Assembly: GCA_030693065.1 (NCBI GenBank)
Contig: JAUYBL010000007.1
Location: 250,771 to 314,770, forward strand
Direction: 5' to 3'
From: Methylococcaceae bacterium
GTDB taxonomy: Bacteria; Pseudomonadota; Gammaproteobacteria; Methylococcales; Methylomonadaceae
Length of the DNA: 64,000 nucleotides
The position numbers were made by a program, and so were the translations under genes. Each line of letters opens with the position of its first letter. Position 1 is the stretch's first letter. Positions 37,401 through 47,466 of the stretch are shown here, in pieces. The notes under the pieces are model-generated. The model did no database searches, was not told the origin of the DNA, and was given only the letters and a program-made list of their open reading frames with translations.

Positions 37401-39462
37401 CAACAAAGTGATCCGGCGAACCATCTGCATGTCGGATCAACTTCTTGGATAAGTTGCCCCAGACCAGCTCACCATTCTTGCGTATATATTGCTTTTCCAG
37501 AGTGAAGCTTGAAATCTTGCCAGCCAGAGCTTGCTCGATAATATCGTCATCGGATTGATGGTTATCGGCGTGAGATAATTGCTTGAAGGCCATGTAAAGC
37601 AGCTCATCACGGCTGTAACCGAAAATATCGCACCACCCTTGATTAACGGTTAAAAAATAACCATCCAATGATATTTCAGCGATACCGATAGGCACGGCCT
37701 CGAAAGTTGAACGAAAACGTGCCTCGCTTTGTGCTAGTAAAGCGGTGCGCTCTTCTACAAGACGCCGGAGCGTGCTCCCGCGACCAGAAGCGACAATAGC
37801 GAATGCACCTACCATGCTAGTCATTAGTAGGCCGACCAATAAAATGAGCCACGCGTTATCCGAGCGATGAAAGGCAAAATAATCCTCAGTTGGAGCGACT
37901 TCAAAGTGCCAAAGGCGGCCTCCTACTGGAATAGCTAAACTGCTTACAAGAGAAAAATTTCTGCCAAAAAAGCCATTCTCTTGTGGAATCGAAGACTTAA
38001 GTTGTTGCTGATCACTGGAAAAAATTAGTTGCTCTGACGATGGCGCACTGTCATCGATAAGCCTGTAGGAGAGGCCTTTCTTATTAAGATCTTTAAGAGC
38101 AGTATTGACAATGTCCCCGCCCCGGAAAACCGCAACCGCATAACCTGAAATATTATCGCGACGTTCTTCTAGGCTTTGATGAGGCAAACCGTTGCGAAAG
38201 ACTGGCAGGAAGGCAAGTATTCCATACTGATTCCCGTGCTCCTGAACTAAAGTAATCCGGCCCGTAGTGGCAATTTCTCCGGTATCTCTAGCCCGGTCGA
38301 TAGCGTCATGCCGTAACGTATCGGAATACACGTCATAACCTAATGCGTTTTCGTTTCCTTTATAGGGCTCAATAAAACTAACAGGTACATAAACGGGACG
38401 ATTTTTCGCAACCATAATCTGATTCTGGTCATCCCGTTCAGAGATTTGGGCGTTTAGGTAGCCTTCTTGCTTTAAAGTTTCTTCAAAAGTAGCCCGTTCA
38501 GAGAAAGTAATTTGAGGGTCCCATCCCAGTGCCTGAATACCTTGAAAATTATCCAGTAAGTTAGCAACAAAGGTTCGAAACTCTGTTCGATCAACTCTGT
38601 TCGAGGCAGCATAGAAACGTCCGAGGGAACGCAGTACATTGATATGCGTCGAAATTGATTTTTCCAGGGCGACGTTTAACTCGGCAGCTTGTTGCCCGAA
38701 CTCGAGTTTGATCCGCTCGCCGTTATTTGTTGCCTCATAAAAAACGGCAGTTGTTGTCAGGAAAAACATGGCGATAATCGGCAAGGTTATCGCCAAGCGT
38801 CTATTTCGCCATAGCTCAGTAGGACGCTGTACCCAAACCAAAACAAGCGGGGTAAAAATAAACACGCCTAAGGCATCGCCCATCCACCAGGTTCCCCAGG
38901 TGGCCAAGAAGTTTGCGGTTGGTATTCGCGCGGCAGCCACCAGGGTCGAGGCCGCCAGAGTCGAATTGAGTATGGTGCTTACGATACCGCCAAAGAAAAA
39001 CAGGTAAAAGACGTCTTTCTCTGTAGCAAGCGGGTTAGGAAAACGGCCAAAACGGCGGACTAAATAAGCGCCGACAATGGCTTGTAAGCTTGCTCCGCTG
39101 CTGATAGCCAGAGTAATCGCTACTGAAATTGGTATTTCTGAGGGGAAGTCGGCAACTGAGGTCGAAAAGTTAACCAGGAAAGAGCCAAGCAGTATTCCCG
39201 GCCAGACACGGTAACCGTAGATAAGAATGCCCGCCAAAGCGATACCGGAAGGTGGCCAAATAGCCGTTGCATACCCAGGTGGAATAGCCAGAAAAGCGCC
39301 AAGTTTGCCCGTTACGAAATAGGCTAAGGCCAAGCCTATAATTTGCAGCAGCCACGCATAAGGTTGAATCAATAATAGCGCTGCTGAAAATTGAGCGTGG
39401 GGCGGATGGTTATCTTTAGACATATAAATTTTTTTTTTACTGACAGCCCGCCGCCGGAGCAT
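34489..39462 (-). CDS. MASE1-CHASE-multi-PAS-GGDEF-EAL c-di-GMP signalling protein
   Basis: This very large (about 1,657 residues) membrane sensor probably makes or breaks c-di-GMP. It begins with a polytopic MASE1 domain (IPPGYATAIWPPSGIALAG), then a CHASE-type extracytoplasmic sensor (about 280-500) and a further membrane helix. Five PAS domains follow, then a GGDEF domain with intact RIGGDEF and an EAL domain. The EAL domain keeps EALIRW, DDFGTGYSSL and AEGVET. One PAS carries a LOV-like GQTCRFLQG. Both catalytic signatures look active, so the net direction is unknown. The start is uncertain: the ATG at 39423 has no ribosome site, the ATG at 39462 a weak one. It follows the chemoreceptor gene on the same strand after a 245-bp gap. 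Confidence 0.9.
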   Translation of the reverse strand: MLRRRAVSKKKIYMSKDNHPPHAQFSAALLLIQPYAWLLQIIGLALAYFVTGKLGAFLAIPPGYATAIWPPSGIALAGILIYGYRVWPGILLGSFLVNFSTSVADFPSEIPISVAITLAISSGASLQAIVGAYLVRRFGRFPNPLATEKDVFYLFFFGGIVSTILNSTLAASTLVAAARIPTANFLATWGTWWMGDALGVFIFTPLVLVWVQRPTELWRNRRLAITLPIIAMFFLTTTAVFYEATNNGERIKLEFGQQAAELNVALEKSISTHINVLRSLGRFYAASNRVDRTEFRTFVANLLDNFQGIQALGWDPQITFSERATFEETLKQEGYLNAQISERDDQNQIMVAKNRPVYVPVSFIEPYKGNENALGYDVYSDTLRHDAIDRARDTGEIATTGRITLVQEHGNQYGILAFLPVFRNGLPHQSLEERRDNISGYAVAVFRGGDIVNTALKDLNKKGLSYRLIDDSAPSSEQLIFSSDQQQLKSSIPQENGFFGRNFSLVSSLAIPVGGRLWHFEVAPTEDYFAFHRSDNAWLILLVGLLMTSMVGAFAIVASGRGSTLRRLVEERTALLAQSEARFRSTFEAVPIGIAEISLDGYFLTVNQGWCDIFGYSRDELLYMAFKQLSHADNHQSDDDIIEQALAGKISSFTLEKQYIRKNGELVWGNLSKKLIRHADGSPDHFVAVVENIDGRKQAEQTMEASLSLLQKISSRVPGVVYQYRLNTDGSACFPFASDAIRQIYRVSPNEVREDASKVFAILHPDDCDEIAASIQESAQNLTPWHLEYRVKFDDGTIRWLLGNALPESEDSGATLWHGFITDITERKNSDAIFYAVFDQLSFLAGILDQQGRLVEINNTALLFADMPREELIGKYFPDTPWWINLQERSKLIDGLNQAYTGTNVSFETIHHNPNGGHINVMFNAMPIYLENDIRLAVVGIDITQRKRAEEQLRVSDLALKAVSQGVLISSSDRRIIFVNDAFTSMTGYNKTEILGQTCRFLQGPLSDPLTVQAISEALNNVTEFYGEIINYRKDGTTFWSELTISPVVNEQGLLTHFIGVTRDITNRKEIETKLHLAANVFTHAREGIMITAADGSIIDVNAAFSRITGYSRDEVLNQNPRILGSNRQEKAYYTAMWSNLIEHGHWHGEIWNRRKDGEVYAAMQTIGAVYDNQGNTQHYVALFSDITMIKAHERELEQIAHFDPLTGMPNRVLLADRLRQAMTQAQRHGKPLAVAFLDLDGFKAINDTHGHEAGDQLLIAVATRMKQALREGDTLARIGGDEFVAVLHDLADANVHNLMLTRLLTAAAEPLHIGNLILQVSASIGVTFYPQTQAVDADQLLRQADQAMYQAKLAGKNRYHSFDAEQDSNIRDHHESLAHIQDALDNGEFVLYYQPKVNMHTGTVIGAEALIRWQHPERGLLPPGTFLPIIEDHSLAIDIGEWVINTALSQMEYWSSVGLHLPISVNIGARQLQHVGFVEQLRKILAAHPSVSPKNIELEILETSALEDLTNVSQVMHACREIGVKFALDDFGTGYSSLTYLKRLPVNTLKIDQTFVRGMLEDPDDLAILDGVIGLAAAFRRQVIAEGVETIEHGTMLLQLGCQLAQGYGIAHPMPADQLLRWSTTWRPDPAWAEQPSMSRDDLPTPFANVEIRPEL

Positions 39463-39707
39463 CAAATATTTCCCGCAGAAGTGAATGATAAATTCTACTT
39501 CTTCAAATTAGTCAGGATTGGTTTGGGTGAGTTATTGCAGATTCTGTTTGATTGGTTCGCTTATTAAAGCTAACCAATCGCTTCTTTGTAACGGTGTCTA
39601 TCTCAAATTGGCATCACGTTGCCTGCCATTGCCCGAGCAAGGTGATACCAATATTTTGATCATAATCAGATTTACTTTAAATCGGCCCAGCTCGAAATTG
39701 GAACGAT
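39463..39707. other. 245-bp gap before the MASE1-GGDEF-EAL gene
   Basis: The only structure seen is an inverted repeat, GATTGGTTCGC (39550-39560) with GCTAACCAATC (39569-39579), one mismatch in 11 bp. It could end chemoreceptor transcription or bind a regulator. No promoter was recognised with confidence. Confidence 0.35.
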
Positions 39708-42326
39708 TTAAAACTCTTCCCAATCGTCGCTACTGGCTGCTTTAGCTGGTTGTGATTTTGGTTTGACTGGCGAATTAACGTCTTTTTTCAAGCGCATGAC
39801 AGCAATGCCAACGTCATTGGATGCATTGCTAAAAGGCGATCCTCCAGCCAACATACGATCAGCCTCCTGGTATTTTTTGGCATTGATAGTGTTAGCGATT
39901 TTGCCTGCTTCAACATGAAATGCTGCATGTTTAGCAACGCACTCGGTAAAGCTGGCACGCTGCCCAACCTGTGCCTTGGCGTCGCCATACAGCCATTTAC
40001 CGAAATCACAGCAGTTATCCTTTGAGATTGTGGCCGCATCAAGTTCTTCTTTTTGGGTTATTGCTGCGCGCAACTTAACTTTCCATGCGGAGTGTTTTTC
40101 CAAGACATCATCAAAATTAATAGTGGATGTCACTGGCGCAGTTGCAGGTGCTGATTGTGCTTGATAAGTTTGCACTTTAACCGGCGCGGCGGGTTTGTTA
40201 GTAAATGAGCTGCTGCTAGAAACCGTTCTCTGACTAGAACGCCCCCCACTTTGGCCATCGACGTTAAATTGCCCAACGGTTGCTGTTAAGTTTTGGGTTT
40301 GCTCTTCCAAAGATTCTGCAGCGGCGGCGGCTTGTTCAACCAAAGCGGCATTTTGCTGAGTGACATCATCCATTTGGCCGATGGCAAGATTTACCTGTTC
40401 GATACCGGCGGTTTGTTGCACCGAAGCCGAGGCAATTTCGGACATGATGACTGTTACGCCGTGGATGGAATTAACAATCTCGCCCATGGTTTTACCGGCA
40501 TTCGTTACTAGTCGAGTACCATCTTCTATTTGCTCCACGGAGTTGCCAATCAGGTTTTTAATTTCCCCAGCTGCGGCGGCTGCGCGTTGCGCCAAATTGC
40601 GCACCTCTCCGGCAACGACTGCAAAGCCACGGCCTTGCTCACCGGCACGGGCGGCTTCGACAGCCGCATTAAGTGCCAGAATATTGGTTTGAAAAGCAAT
40701 ACCGTCGATCGTGCCAATAATATCCACGACTCTGCGTGAAGAATCATGGATAGATTCCATGGTTTGCACTACTTGCCCAACCACCTGCACACCTTTGCTT
40801 GCAACATCAGTCGCATTGACTGCTAACTCATTAGCATGTTTGGCATTTTCGGTATTGTGATGCACGGTAGAGGTAAGCTCTTGCATGCTGGCGGCGGTTT
40901 CTTCTAGGCTGGCTGCCTGCTCTTCAGTGCGGTGCGATAAATCATTATTACCGGCAGCGATTTCTTTGGCGGCATTGCTGATCGAATCGCTCGCTTCTTT
41001 GATTTCGCCAATCATGGTTTGCAAGTTTTCTACGGTGGTATTTAAACCTTCTTTTACTTGGCCAAACGTGCCGGGATAGTCCCTGGTGACGGTTTGGGTC
41101 AGGTCGCCTGCTGCCAGGGCTTTGGCAACGCGCACGGTATCGTCAAAAGCATGTTCACAAGTGGCGACTAAGGTATCTATATCAGTCAATATGTCTTTAA
41201 AAACAAACTCAAAGCGATCGGCATGACTACGTTTTGAAAAATCACCTTTTACACCGGCTTCAACCAACGACTTGATTTCATTATTAACAGAAAGCAGCGC
41301 TGTTTTAACGGCATCTACTGCATTAGTTACTTTAGCTTTGTCACCGGGCAGACGGTCCATTTCATGAGAGAAATCACCTTTGGCATATTTTCCGACAACA
41401 TCGACAACCTGCATTTTTACCGCTATGTGAGTAGCGACCAGTTCATTAATTTCATTAGCCATCTTGCCGTAGATGCCGGGAAATTGGCTGGCGTCAATTT
41501 GCTCATGGATCCAGCCTTCGGCGTGTTTTTGCGCCATTACATTTTGAGCGGAGACAAAGTTTTTAATGGCATCTTGCATTATTTTCATTGAACCCAATAA
41601 CCTTCCCACTTCATCTCTTTGTTGGGTGTTGATATTGGAATTGAGATTGCCCTCAGAAATTGCAGAAGCGATTTGTTGTGCTGATTGTAATGATCGTGAG
41701 ATGCCTTTAATCAGTTTTACCGCAATAAAGGTCAGTATTGCTAAACCAAGAATACTGATAGCAACCATAACAAACAACAATGTTTGGTAACGGCTTTGAG
41801 ATGCTTCATATTCCTGTTTGGCGACATCTTGTTGGAGTTGGATAAGTAATTCAATGTCTTTATTGAGTGGTGCAAAGACCGGACCCAAAACTTCTTTAAT
41901 CTGTTTTAGTAGCTCTTCATTATTTGCTTTCTTTAACAGCTCCAAAGCGGGTATTAGCCCTTTGGCAACATAATTTTCTCTATCTTTTACAAACTGCTTA
42001 GCGAGTTTTGTTTCCTCAGCCGTCAAAGTAGTTGCCGTATAAGCTTCCCAAAGAGCGGTAATTTTGGTGCGGTTTGCCTCAATCAACGTCGTATCATTAA
42101 CACCACCCAATGCATTGGTTGTTAAAGTTCTCAAAATGTCTAATTGCAGCATCTGGATTTCAGCCAGTTGTGCTAACGGCACTGCGTTATTTTCATAAAC
42201 GGATTTCAGTCCATTACTTGTTTTTTGCATGCCTACCAAGCCAAGCGTGCCGACAATGATTGTTAAGGTCGCTGAAAAAACAATAATCAGAATCAGACGG
42301 GCTTTGATGGTGAGATTATTAAACAT
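39708..42326 (-). CDS. Methyl-accepting chemotaxis protein with C-terminal CZB domain
   Basis: This 872-residue chemoreceptor has a membrane helix at about 10-30, a helical periplasmic 4-helix-type ligand domain and a second membrane helix at about 190. HAMP and repeated HAMP-like segments follow, then the kinase-control tip ([27 protein letters not shown]). A zinc-binding CZB domain ([31 protein letters not shown]) follows the signalling domain, and the last residues, DWEEF, form a CheR/CheB-type tether. The ATG at 42326 has AGGAAT upstream; a longer frame to 42458 adds an unlikely leader. CZB domains often sense zinc or hypochlorous acid. Confidence 0.92.
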   Translation of the reverse strand: MFNNLTIKARLILIIVFSATLTIIVGTLGLVGMQKTSNGLKSVYENNAVPLAQLAEIQMLQLDILRTLTTNALGGVNDTTLIEANRTKITALWEAYTATTLTAEETKLAKQFVKDRENYVAKGLIPALELLKKANNEELLKQIKEVLGPVFAPLNKDIELLIQLQQDVAKQEYEASQSRYQTLLFVMVAISILGLAILTFIAVKLIKGISRSLQSAQQIASAISEGNLNSNINTQQRDEVGRLLGSMKIMQDAIKNFVSAQNVMAQKHAEGWIHEQIDASQFPGIYGKMANEINELVATHIAVKMQVVDVVGKYAKGDFSHEMDRLPGDKAKVTNAVDAVKTALLSVNNEIKSLVEAGVKGDFSKRSHADRFEFVFKDILTDIDTLVATCEHAFDDTVRVAKALAAGDLTQTVTRDYPGTFGQVKEGLNTTVENLQTMIGEIKEASDSISNAAKEIAAGNNDLSHRTEEQAASLEETAASMQELTSTVHHNTENAKHANELAVNATDVASKGVQVVGQVVQTMESIHDSSRRVVDIIGTIDGIAFQTNILALNAAVEAARAGEQGRGFAVVAGEVRNLAQRAAAAAGEIKNLIGNSVEQIEDGTRLVTNAGKTMGEIVNSIHGVTVIMSEIASASVQQTAGIEQVNLAIGQMDDVTQQNAALVEQAAAAAESLEEQTQNLTATVGQFNVDGQSGGRSSQRTVSSSSSFTNKPAAPVKVQTYQAQSAPATAPVTSTINFDDVLEKHSAWKVKLRAAITQKEELDAATISKDNCCDFGKWLYGDAKAQVGQRASFTECVAKHAAFHVEAGKIANTINAKKYQEADRMLAGGSPFSNASNDVGIAVMRLKKDVNSPVKPKSQPAKAASSDDWEEF

Positions 42327-42651
42327 TGTGGCATTCCTGCTTATTTTGAAAATGGCGCTTAACTGAGCACGCTGGCTAACTAAACGAATTTCAAAAGTAT
42401 AGTCACAAAACTGGTAATGATAATTGTGCCAGCGTATTTTGTAGGAGTTGTCCGGCATAGCTAGGGCGTTAGCTTGTGTCGGTGCCCTTTGTTTGGACCA
42501 GTAAAAATTTGCTAAGTGCTTAATTGGTACTCGTCTTGGTACACAATAAATAAGTTATTCAATGGTGCTATGTGGAATCGTATAAAACAAAAAAGCCGCA
42601 TGGTTAGCGGCTTCTATTTGTTTTTGGTGTCGTGTGGTGTTGCTTGTTACT
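42327..42651. other. 325-bp gap between yicC and the chemoreceptor gene
   Basis: Apart from the yicC terminator at 42586-42613 I see no gene here. A sigma-28 promoter for the chemoreceptor was looked for on the minus strand and not found; the promoter remains unidentified. Confidence 0.4.
42586..42613 (-). terminator. Intrinsic terminator of yicC
   Basis: On the minus strand AAGCCGC, a 7-base loop and GCGGCTT form a 7-bp stem followed by TTTTGTTTT. It lies about 40 bases after the yicC stop. Confidence 0.85.
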
Positions 42652-43518
42652 TTACTCCACGTTTTGTATTTGTTCGCGCATTTGCTCGATCAGCACTTTA
42701 AGCTCAATGGATATTTGCGTCATATCTTTGTCTTGAGATTTGGAGCCTAAAGTATTGGCTTCGCGGTTTAACTCCTGCATCAAAAAATCCAGACGTCTAC
42801 CGACCGGTTCCGGTTGGTTAAGCACGCGTAACACCTCTGTAATATGAGTTTGCAAGCGGTCAAGTTCTTCAGTAATGTCGAGCTTTTGAGCCAATAGCAC
42901 CAGTTCTTGTTCCAGCCGATCGAAATTGGGTTCAGCAACCAGCTCTCTGATGCGCTCTTTCAGTTTGCGACGTAGTGAATTTAATACCTCGGGCAGGCGT
43001 TTGCTGGCGAGAGCGACATAATGCTGCATTTTGAAGCAGCGATCTTCAATCAATAATTTAAGCTGGGCGCCTTCTCTGCCGCGGACTTCATGCAGCTGCG
43101 CCAATGCTTGTGTGACCAGGTCAATAATTGCTTCGGCAAGCACTTCTTTATCGGTTTCCGGCTCTTGTTGAATGCCCGGAAAAGCCAGTACATCCAGCGC
43201 TGAAAACGACAAGGCGGCGGACATTTGTTGTTCAATGGCATCCGTGGCCGATAAAAGTGCTGCCACGGCTTGCGTGTTAACGATAAAGGTTTGTCCGTCT
43301 TTGGCTTGTTTTTTGTAGTTTAACGAGCATTCAATCTTGCCTCGGCTGATTTTGCCGGCAATCAGCGTGCGTAATTCGGATTCGATAAAACGCAGGCGTT
43401 CTGGCAACTTGATGTTGATATCGGAGTAGCGGTGATTGACCGAGCGCAGCTCACAGGTCAGAGTTAAATTGCCGATTTCTACTTCTGTACCGGCAAACGC
43501 GGTCATGCTTCTTATCAT
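42652..43518 (-). CDS. yicC: YicC-family endoribonuclease
   Basis: This 288-residue protein starts MIRSMTAFAG and has SVNHRYSDINIKLPERLRFIE and the C-terminal EPVGRRLDFLMQELNREANTLGSKSQD block, all typical of YicC. YicC proteins are reported to be RNA-degrading or RNA-binding enzymes. It ends in the terminator at 42586 and diverges from the kinase gene. Elsewhere it is often next to gmk; here it is not. Confidence 0.94.
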   Translation of the reverse strand: MIRSMTAFAGTEVEIGNLTLTCELRSVNHRYSDINIKLPERLRFIESELRTLIAGKISRGKIECSLNYKKQAKDGQTFIVNTQAVAALLSATDAIEQQMSAALSFSALDVLAFPGIQQEPETDKEVLAEAIIDLVTQALAQLHEVRGREGAQLKLLIEDRCFKMQHYVALASKRLPEVLNSLRRKLKERIRELVAEPNFDRLEQELVLLAQKLDITEELDRLQTHITEVLRVLNQPEPVGRRLDFLMQELNREANTLGSKSQDKDMTQISIELKVLIEQMREQIQNVE

Positions 43519-43566
43519 TTTTCACCTATACTCGGAGGGTCTTTAATTAACATCTTAATGTGGTAA

Positions 43567-44466
43567 ATGACTGAATACTACGACCCGGACACTTATCCTA
43601 AGGAATGGAATTATCTTCAAACTGGGACCATTATAGACCAGTACATGATTGAGCGGGAGCTTGCGCACGGTGGCTTTAGTTCGGTGTACTTGGCGCGGCA
43701 GCTGGCTGATCAAGTACAGGTGGCGATTAAAGAATATTTACCCAGAAAGCTTGCGCATCGCACCTGGAATAATTTGGTGGTCGCTAATGACGAGGCATCA
43801 CTGGTGTTTTTTAAGCGTGGCCGGGCGCTGTTTTTTGAAGAAGCTAAAGTGTTATCCACCTTAAAACATCCCAATATTGTCGAAGTCACCAATTTTTTTC
43901 AGGCCAATGACACTGTCTATATGGTGATGACCTACGATTATGGCGTCACTTTAGACAAAATTTTAAGCACCAAAATGCTGCCGGTGACTGAGCAGTTTTT
44001 GTTGGCAGTGTTTAATTCGCTTCTGGCGGGGTTAGCGCATATTCACCAACATCAATTTATTCATCTTGATATAAAACCGACCAATATTTTGGTGCGTCCC
44101 GGTAATGATGCATTGTTATTGGACTTTGGCGCCATCCAAAGTTATCCAAAAACGCATCTAAGTAAGCAAAGTAAGGTACTGACCAAAGGTTTTTCGCCGC
44201 TGGAGCAGCATGATTTAAATGCCCAACTGGGTCCATGGACGGATATTTATGCAGTGGGGGCCAGCATGCGTGCCTGTCTGGATTGTAAAACGCCGATCGC
44301 TGCAACTGAACGGGTCAAACAAGATCCATTGGTACCTGCCGTTAAGGCATTCAAACGTAAATTCCCCGAGTATTTGTTAGCTGCTATCGATTGGGCCATG
44401 GCTTTACATCCGCAACAACGACCCCAATCAGTTGAGCAATTGCAACAGGCACTGGCGGGAAATTAA
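43567..44466 (+). CDS. Serine/threonine protein kinase
   Basis: This 299-residue soluble Hanks-type kinase has all key motifs: the glycine loop ELAHGGFSSVYLA, VAIK with Lys55, HLDIKPTN with catalytic Asp168, and DFGAIQ with Asp186. It also has GFSPLEQ (activation-region APE-like) and DIYAVGASM. It has no sensor or membrane domain, unlike many bacterial kinases of this type. Its substrate is unknown. It is divergent from yicC and upstream of rph. Confidence 0.9.
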   Translation: MTEYYDPDTYPKEWNYLQTGTIIDQYMIERELAHGGFSSVYLARQLADQVQVAIKEYLPRKLAHRTWNNLVVANDEASLVFFKRGRALFFEEAKVLSTLKHPNIVEVTNFFQANDTVYMVMTYDYGVTLDKILSTKMLPVTEQFLLAVFNSLLAGLAHIHQHQFIHLDIKPTNILVRPGNDALLLDFGAIQSYPKTHLSKQSKVLTKGFSPLEQHDLNAQLGPWTDIYAVGASMRACLDCKTPIAATERVKQDPLVPAVKAFKRKFPEYLLAAIDWAMALHPQQRPQSVEQLQQALAGN

Positions 44467-44570
44467 ACTGTTAAACCATTAAGTGAGTCTTCAACGCTTC
44501 GCTTGTAGGCGCCCATAGAGTGCGCGCTTCCGGTATACTCTGCGCTTTTTCAATATAACCCGAGAACTAC

Positions 44571-45293
44571 ATGAGACCTAGCGGACGCAATCCAGATCAA
44601 CTCAGAGAAATTTCATTTACCTGCGGTTTTACCAAGCACGCCGAAGGTTCGGTTCTAGTTGAATTTGGTGACACCCGAGTGTTGTGTACCGCCAGCGTCG
44701 ATAAAAGCGTACCGCGATTTCTTAAGGGTAAAGGCGAAGGTTGGGTAACTGCTGAGTACGGTATGTTGCCACGTTCTACACACAGCCGTATGAATCGTGA
44801 AGCCAGCCACGGTAAACAAGGTGGCCGTACTTTGGAAATTCAACGTTTGATTGGTCGTTCACTACGCGCGGCGGTAGATCTAAAAGCCTTGGGCGAACAC
44901 ACCATCACGATTGACTGCGACGTATTACAAGCTGATGGCGGTACCCGCACTGCCGCTATTACCGGCGGTTTTGTCGCCTTATCATTGGCGGTGGACAAAA
45001 TGCTTAAACGCAGACAAATCAAAACCAATCCGTTACATGGCCAAGTTGCTTCTGTATCTGTGGGTATTTTTAATGGCGTACCGGTGTTGGATTTGGATTA
45101 TGCCGAAGACAGCAATGCGGAAACCGATATGAACGTGGTGATGAACGACGCGGCCGCATTTATTGAAGTACAAGGCACCGCAGAAGGCCACGCCTTCAGA
45201 AAAGAAGAGCTTGATGCAATGCTGGAATTAGCAACCTTGGGCATTACCCAATTGTTGGAAAAACAACGCATCGCCCTAGGAACTAACGATTAA
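44571..45293 (+). CDS. rph: Ribonuclease PH
   Basis: RNase PH trims tRNA 3' ends by phosphorolysis. The 240-residue protein begins [12 protein letters not shown] and has [36 protein letters not shown], and [19 protein letters not shown]. It is intact and full length. Its stop overlaps the rdgB start (TAATG). Confidence 0.97.
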   Translation: MRPSGRNPDQLREISFTCGFTKHAEGSVLVEFGDTRVLCTASVDKSVPRFLKGKGEGWVTAEYGMLPRSTHSRMNREASHGKQGGRTLEIQRLIGRSLRAAVDLKALGEHTITIDCDVLQADGGTRTAAITGGFVALSLAVDKMLKRRQIKTNPLHGQVASVSVGIFNGVPVLDLDYAEDSNAETDMNVVMNDAAAFIEVQGTAEGHAFRKEELDAMLELATLGITQLLEKQRIALGTND

Positions 45294-45889
45294 TGTTAGC
45301 GACTTTGCAGCAGCTTGTTTTAGCCAGTAGCAACGCTGGCAAAATTCGCGAGATTCAAGCGTTATTACCGAACTATCCGATCGTTGCCCAATCGGCATTC
45401 GACATTACTGAAGCCGAGGAAACTGGCCTTAGTTTTGTCGAAAATGCCATCATTAAAGCCAGAAACGCGGCCTTACATTCAGGGCTTCCGGCGATTGCCG
45501 ATGATTCCGGCTTAGTGGTGGATGCATTGCACGGCGCACCGGGAGTGTTATCGGCGCGCTATGCAGGTGCCGGAGCTACTGACCGGGATAACCTGCAAAA
45601 AGTATTACAGGCGCTTGACGGCGTTCCTGATGAACAACGCACAGCCCGATTTGTCTGCGTTATGGTGTTTATGCAACATGCAGAAGATCCGTTGCCGGTG
45701 ATTGCGCAAGGCGTTTGGGAAGGTCGGATTCTACATCAAGCCAAAGGCGAAAACGGCTTTGGTTATGACCCCGTGTTCTGGGTGCCGGAACGGGATTGCG
45801 CAGCCGCAGAACTATCAGCTGAGTCTAAAAACGCTCTTAGTCATCGAGGTAAAGCGCTGAAAACATTGGCCGCATTGATTAAAGCTTGA
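45293..45889 (+). CDS. rdgB: XTP/dITP diphosphatase (RdgB/HAM1)
   Basis: This enzyme clears dITP and XTP from the nucleotide pool. The 198-residue protein has the LVLASSNAGKIREIQALL N-terminus, ETGLSFVENAIIKARNAA, ADDSGLVVDALHGAPGVLSARYAG and the GFGYDPVFWVPE and SHRGKAL segments. All family elements are present. It is coupled to rph. Confidence 0.96.
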   Translation: MLATLQQLVLASSNAGKIREIQALLPNYPIVAQSAFDITEAEETGLSFVENAIIKARNAALHSGLPAIADDSGLVVDALHGAPGVLSARYAGAGATDRDNLQKVLQALDGVPDEQRTARFVCVMVFMQHAEDPLPVIAQGVWEGRILHQAKGENGFGYDPVFWVPERDCAAAELSAESKNALSHRGKALKTLAALIKA

Positions 45890-45908
45890 AGTAGATTTGG
45901 TTAAAATC

Positions 45909-46958
45909 ATGTCATACCAATTACTCGCTATCGCCAGGCAATTTGCCGACTCTGCCAGCCACATCACCCCGCTTGGCAATGGCTTGATTAACGATACATT
46001 TCTGGTCAAGTCCGCCTCTCAACCATTTGTTTTGCAACGCATCAACACTCAGGTTTTCCCCAATCCTGAGCAAATCATGACCAATTTGGTCTCGCTCAGT
46101 CAGCATATAGCGCAAAAAAACAGTGCCGACGTCAGATTGCAACTGCCGCAGATTTTAAGCACAGTTACCGATGACTCTCTATATCAAGATGAGCAAGGCG
46201 GAGCTTGGCGCGCATTGAGCTTTATCGCAGACAGTGAAAGCCTAGAAGCTGTGCGCACGCTGGATGATGTCCGGCAGACAGGTCAAGCGCTAGGCCACTT
46301 CCATCGATTATTAAGCGATCTTGAGCCCGATAGCTTACATGACACCCTGCCCGGTTTTCACATTACTCCTGGTTACTTGCAGCAATATCGACAGGCATTA
46401 GCAGAGACTTCGGTAGCGCAGGATGCTTATTGCGCGGAATTTATCGACCGGTTTCAGCACCGGGCTGATGAACTGGAAGCGGCTAAAGAGCAAGGGCTAC
46501 TATCCCTGCGGGTTATTCACGGTGACCCCAAGCTCAATAATTTTTTGTTTGATATAAACAGTCTGCAAGTTATCAGCCTGATAGATCTGGATACCGTCAA
46601 GCCAGGGTTGGTGCATTATGATGTGGGCGATTGCGTTCGGTCTTGCTGCCACAATTCAGATAGTGGCGTGTTTGATCTGGAACGTTGCAGAGCGTTATTA
46701 ACAGGCTATTTAAACGAGGCTGCGGCGTTTTTTACCGATCATGATTACCAATATCTCTACCCTGCCATTCGGCTAATACCATTCGAATTAGGCTTGCGCT
46801 TTTACACCGACTACCTACAAGGTAACCGCTATTTTAAAGTGACCGAACCCGAGCAAAACTTGCGCCGTGCGGCTGAACAATTCCGTCTATGTGAGAGCAT
46901 TTTGGCGCATGAACCAGCGATTAATAGGCTGATTACCGAGTTAAGGCCTGGTGAATAA
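45909..46958 (+). CDS. Aminoglycoside-phosphotransferase-fold kinase (NahK-like)
   Basis: This 349-residue small-molecule kinase has an APH fold: catalytic HGDPKLNNFLFD (Asp and Asn) and metal-binding LIDLDTVKPGLVHYDVGD. The N-terminal PLGNGLINDTFLVKSASQPFVLQRIN block resembles N-acetylhexosamine kinases and related sugar kinases. The exact substrate is not determined. A TTG at 45897 is in frame but the ATG at 45909 is preferred. It overlaps the next gene. Confidence 0.8.
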   Translation: MSYQLLAIARQFADSASHITPLGNGLINDTFLVKSASQPFVLQRINTQVFPNPEQIMTNLVSLSQHIAQKNSADVRLQLPQILSTVTDDSLYQDEQGGAWRALSFIADSESLEAVRTLDDVRQTGQALGHFHRLLSDLEPDSLHDTLPGFHITPGYLQQYRQALAETSVAQDAYCAEFIDRFQHRADELEAAKEQGLLSLRVIHGDPKLNNFLFDINSLQVISLIDLDTVKPGLVHYDVGDCVRSCCHNSDSGVFDLERCRALLTGYLNEAAAFFTDHDYQYLYPAIRLIPFELGLRFYTDYLQGNRYFKVTEPEQNLRRAAEQFRLCESILAHEPAINRLITELRPGE

Positions 46959-47436
46959 TTTAACTATCGCGCAATTGACGCAAACCTTTCCCAAGCCAGG
47001 CGAATTGGTCTGGATCGGCGTCAGGCCCGCGCGAGGCGAGTCTATGATCGCTGTCGATGAAGTCCTGGCAGACCAACGCTCCGGCTTAATAGGCGATCGT
47101 TACAACGGCAGCAGCGGCAAACGCCAAGTCACCTTAATCCAGTGGGAACATCTTGCCGTGCTGGCTTCGATGACCGGAAAAACTATTGCCCCCGAAATGT
47201 TACGCCGTAACTTAGTTATCAAAGGCATAAATCTATTGGCGTTAAAAGATCACACTTTCCAAATCGGCGATGCCATTCTACAAACCACCGGCTTATGTCA
47301 TCCATGCTCAAAAATGGAACAGATATTAGGCACAGGTGGCTATAACGCCATGCGCGGCCATGGCGGCTTGACTGCCAGAGTTGTAAAGAGCGGTGTGATG
47401 CGAGTTGGTGATTCGTTAATTGTTAATGACAGCTGA
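46951..47436 (+). CDS. MOSC-domain protein
   Basis: This 161-residue single-domain MOSC protein keeps the conserved Cys (TTGLCHPCSKMEQILG) and the GDRYNG..GKRQVTLIQ and RRNLVI elements. MOSC domains bind molybdenum cofactor or handle sulfur for it. It starts with GTG overlapping the stop of the kinase. The partner enzyme is not in the window. Confidence 0.88.
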   Translation: MNNLTIAQLTQTFPKPGELVWIGVRPARGESMIAVDEVLADQRSGLIGDRYNGSSGKRQVTLIQWEHLAVLASMTGKTIAPEMLRRNLVIKGINLLALKDHTFQIGDAILQTTGLCHPCSKMEQILGTGGYNAMRGHGGLTARVVKSGVMRVGDSLIVNDS

Positions 47437-47466
47437 TGAGGCTAGAAATAACAACCATCACCTTTG

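Noticed and set aside
39540..39585. Hairpin in the gap before the MASE1 gene as an intrinsic terminator
   Set aside because: The 11-bp stem has a mismatch and no T-run follows on either strand, so it is mentioned only as a structure in the gap.
42327..42585. Sigma-28 promoter for the CZB chemoreceptor
   Set aside because: No TAAAG...GCCGATAA pattern with proper spacing could be found on the minus strand upstream of the gene.
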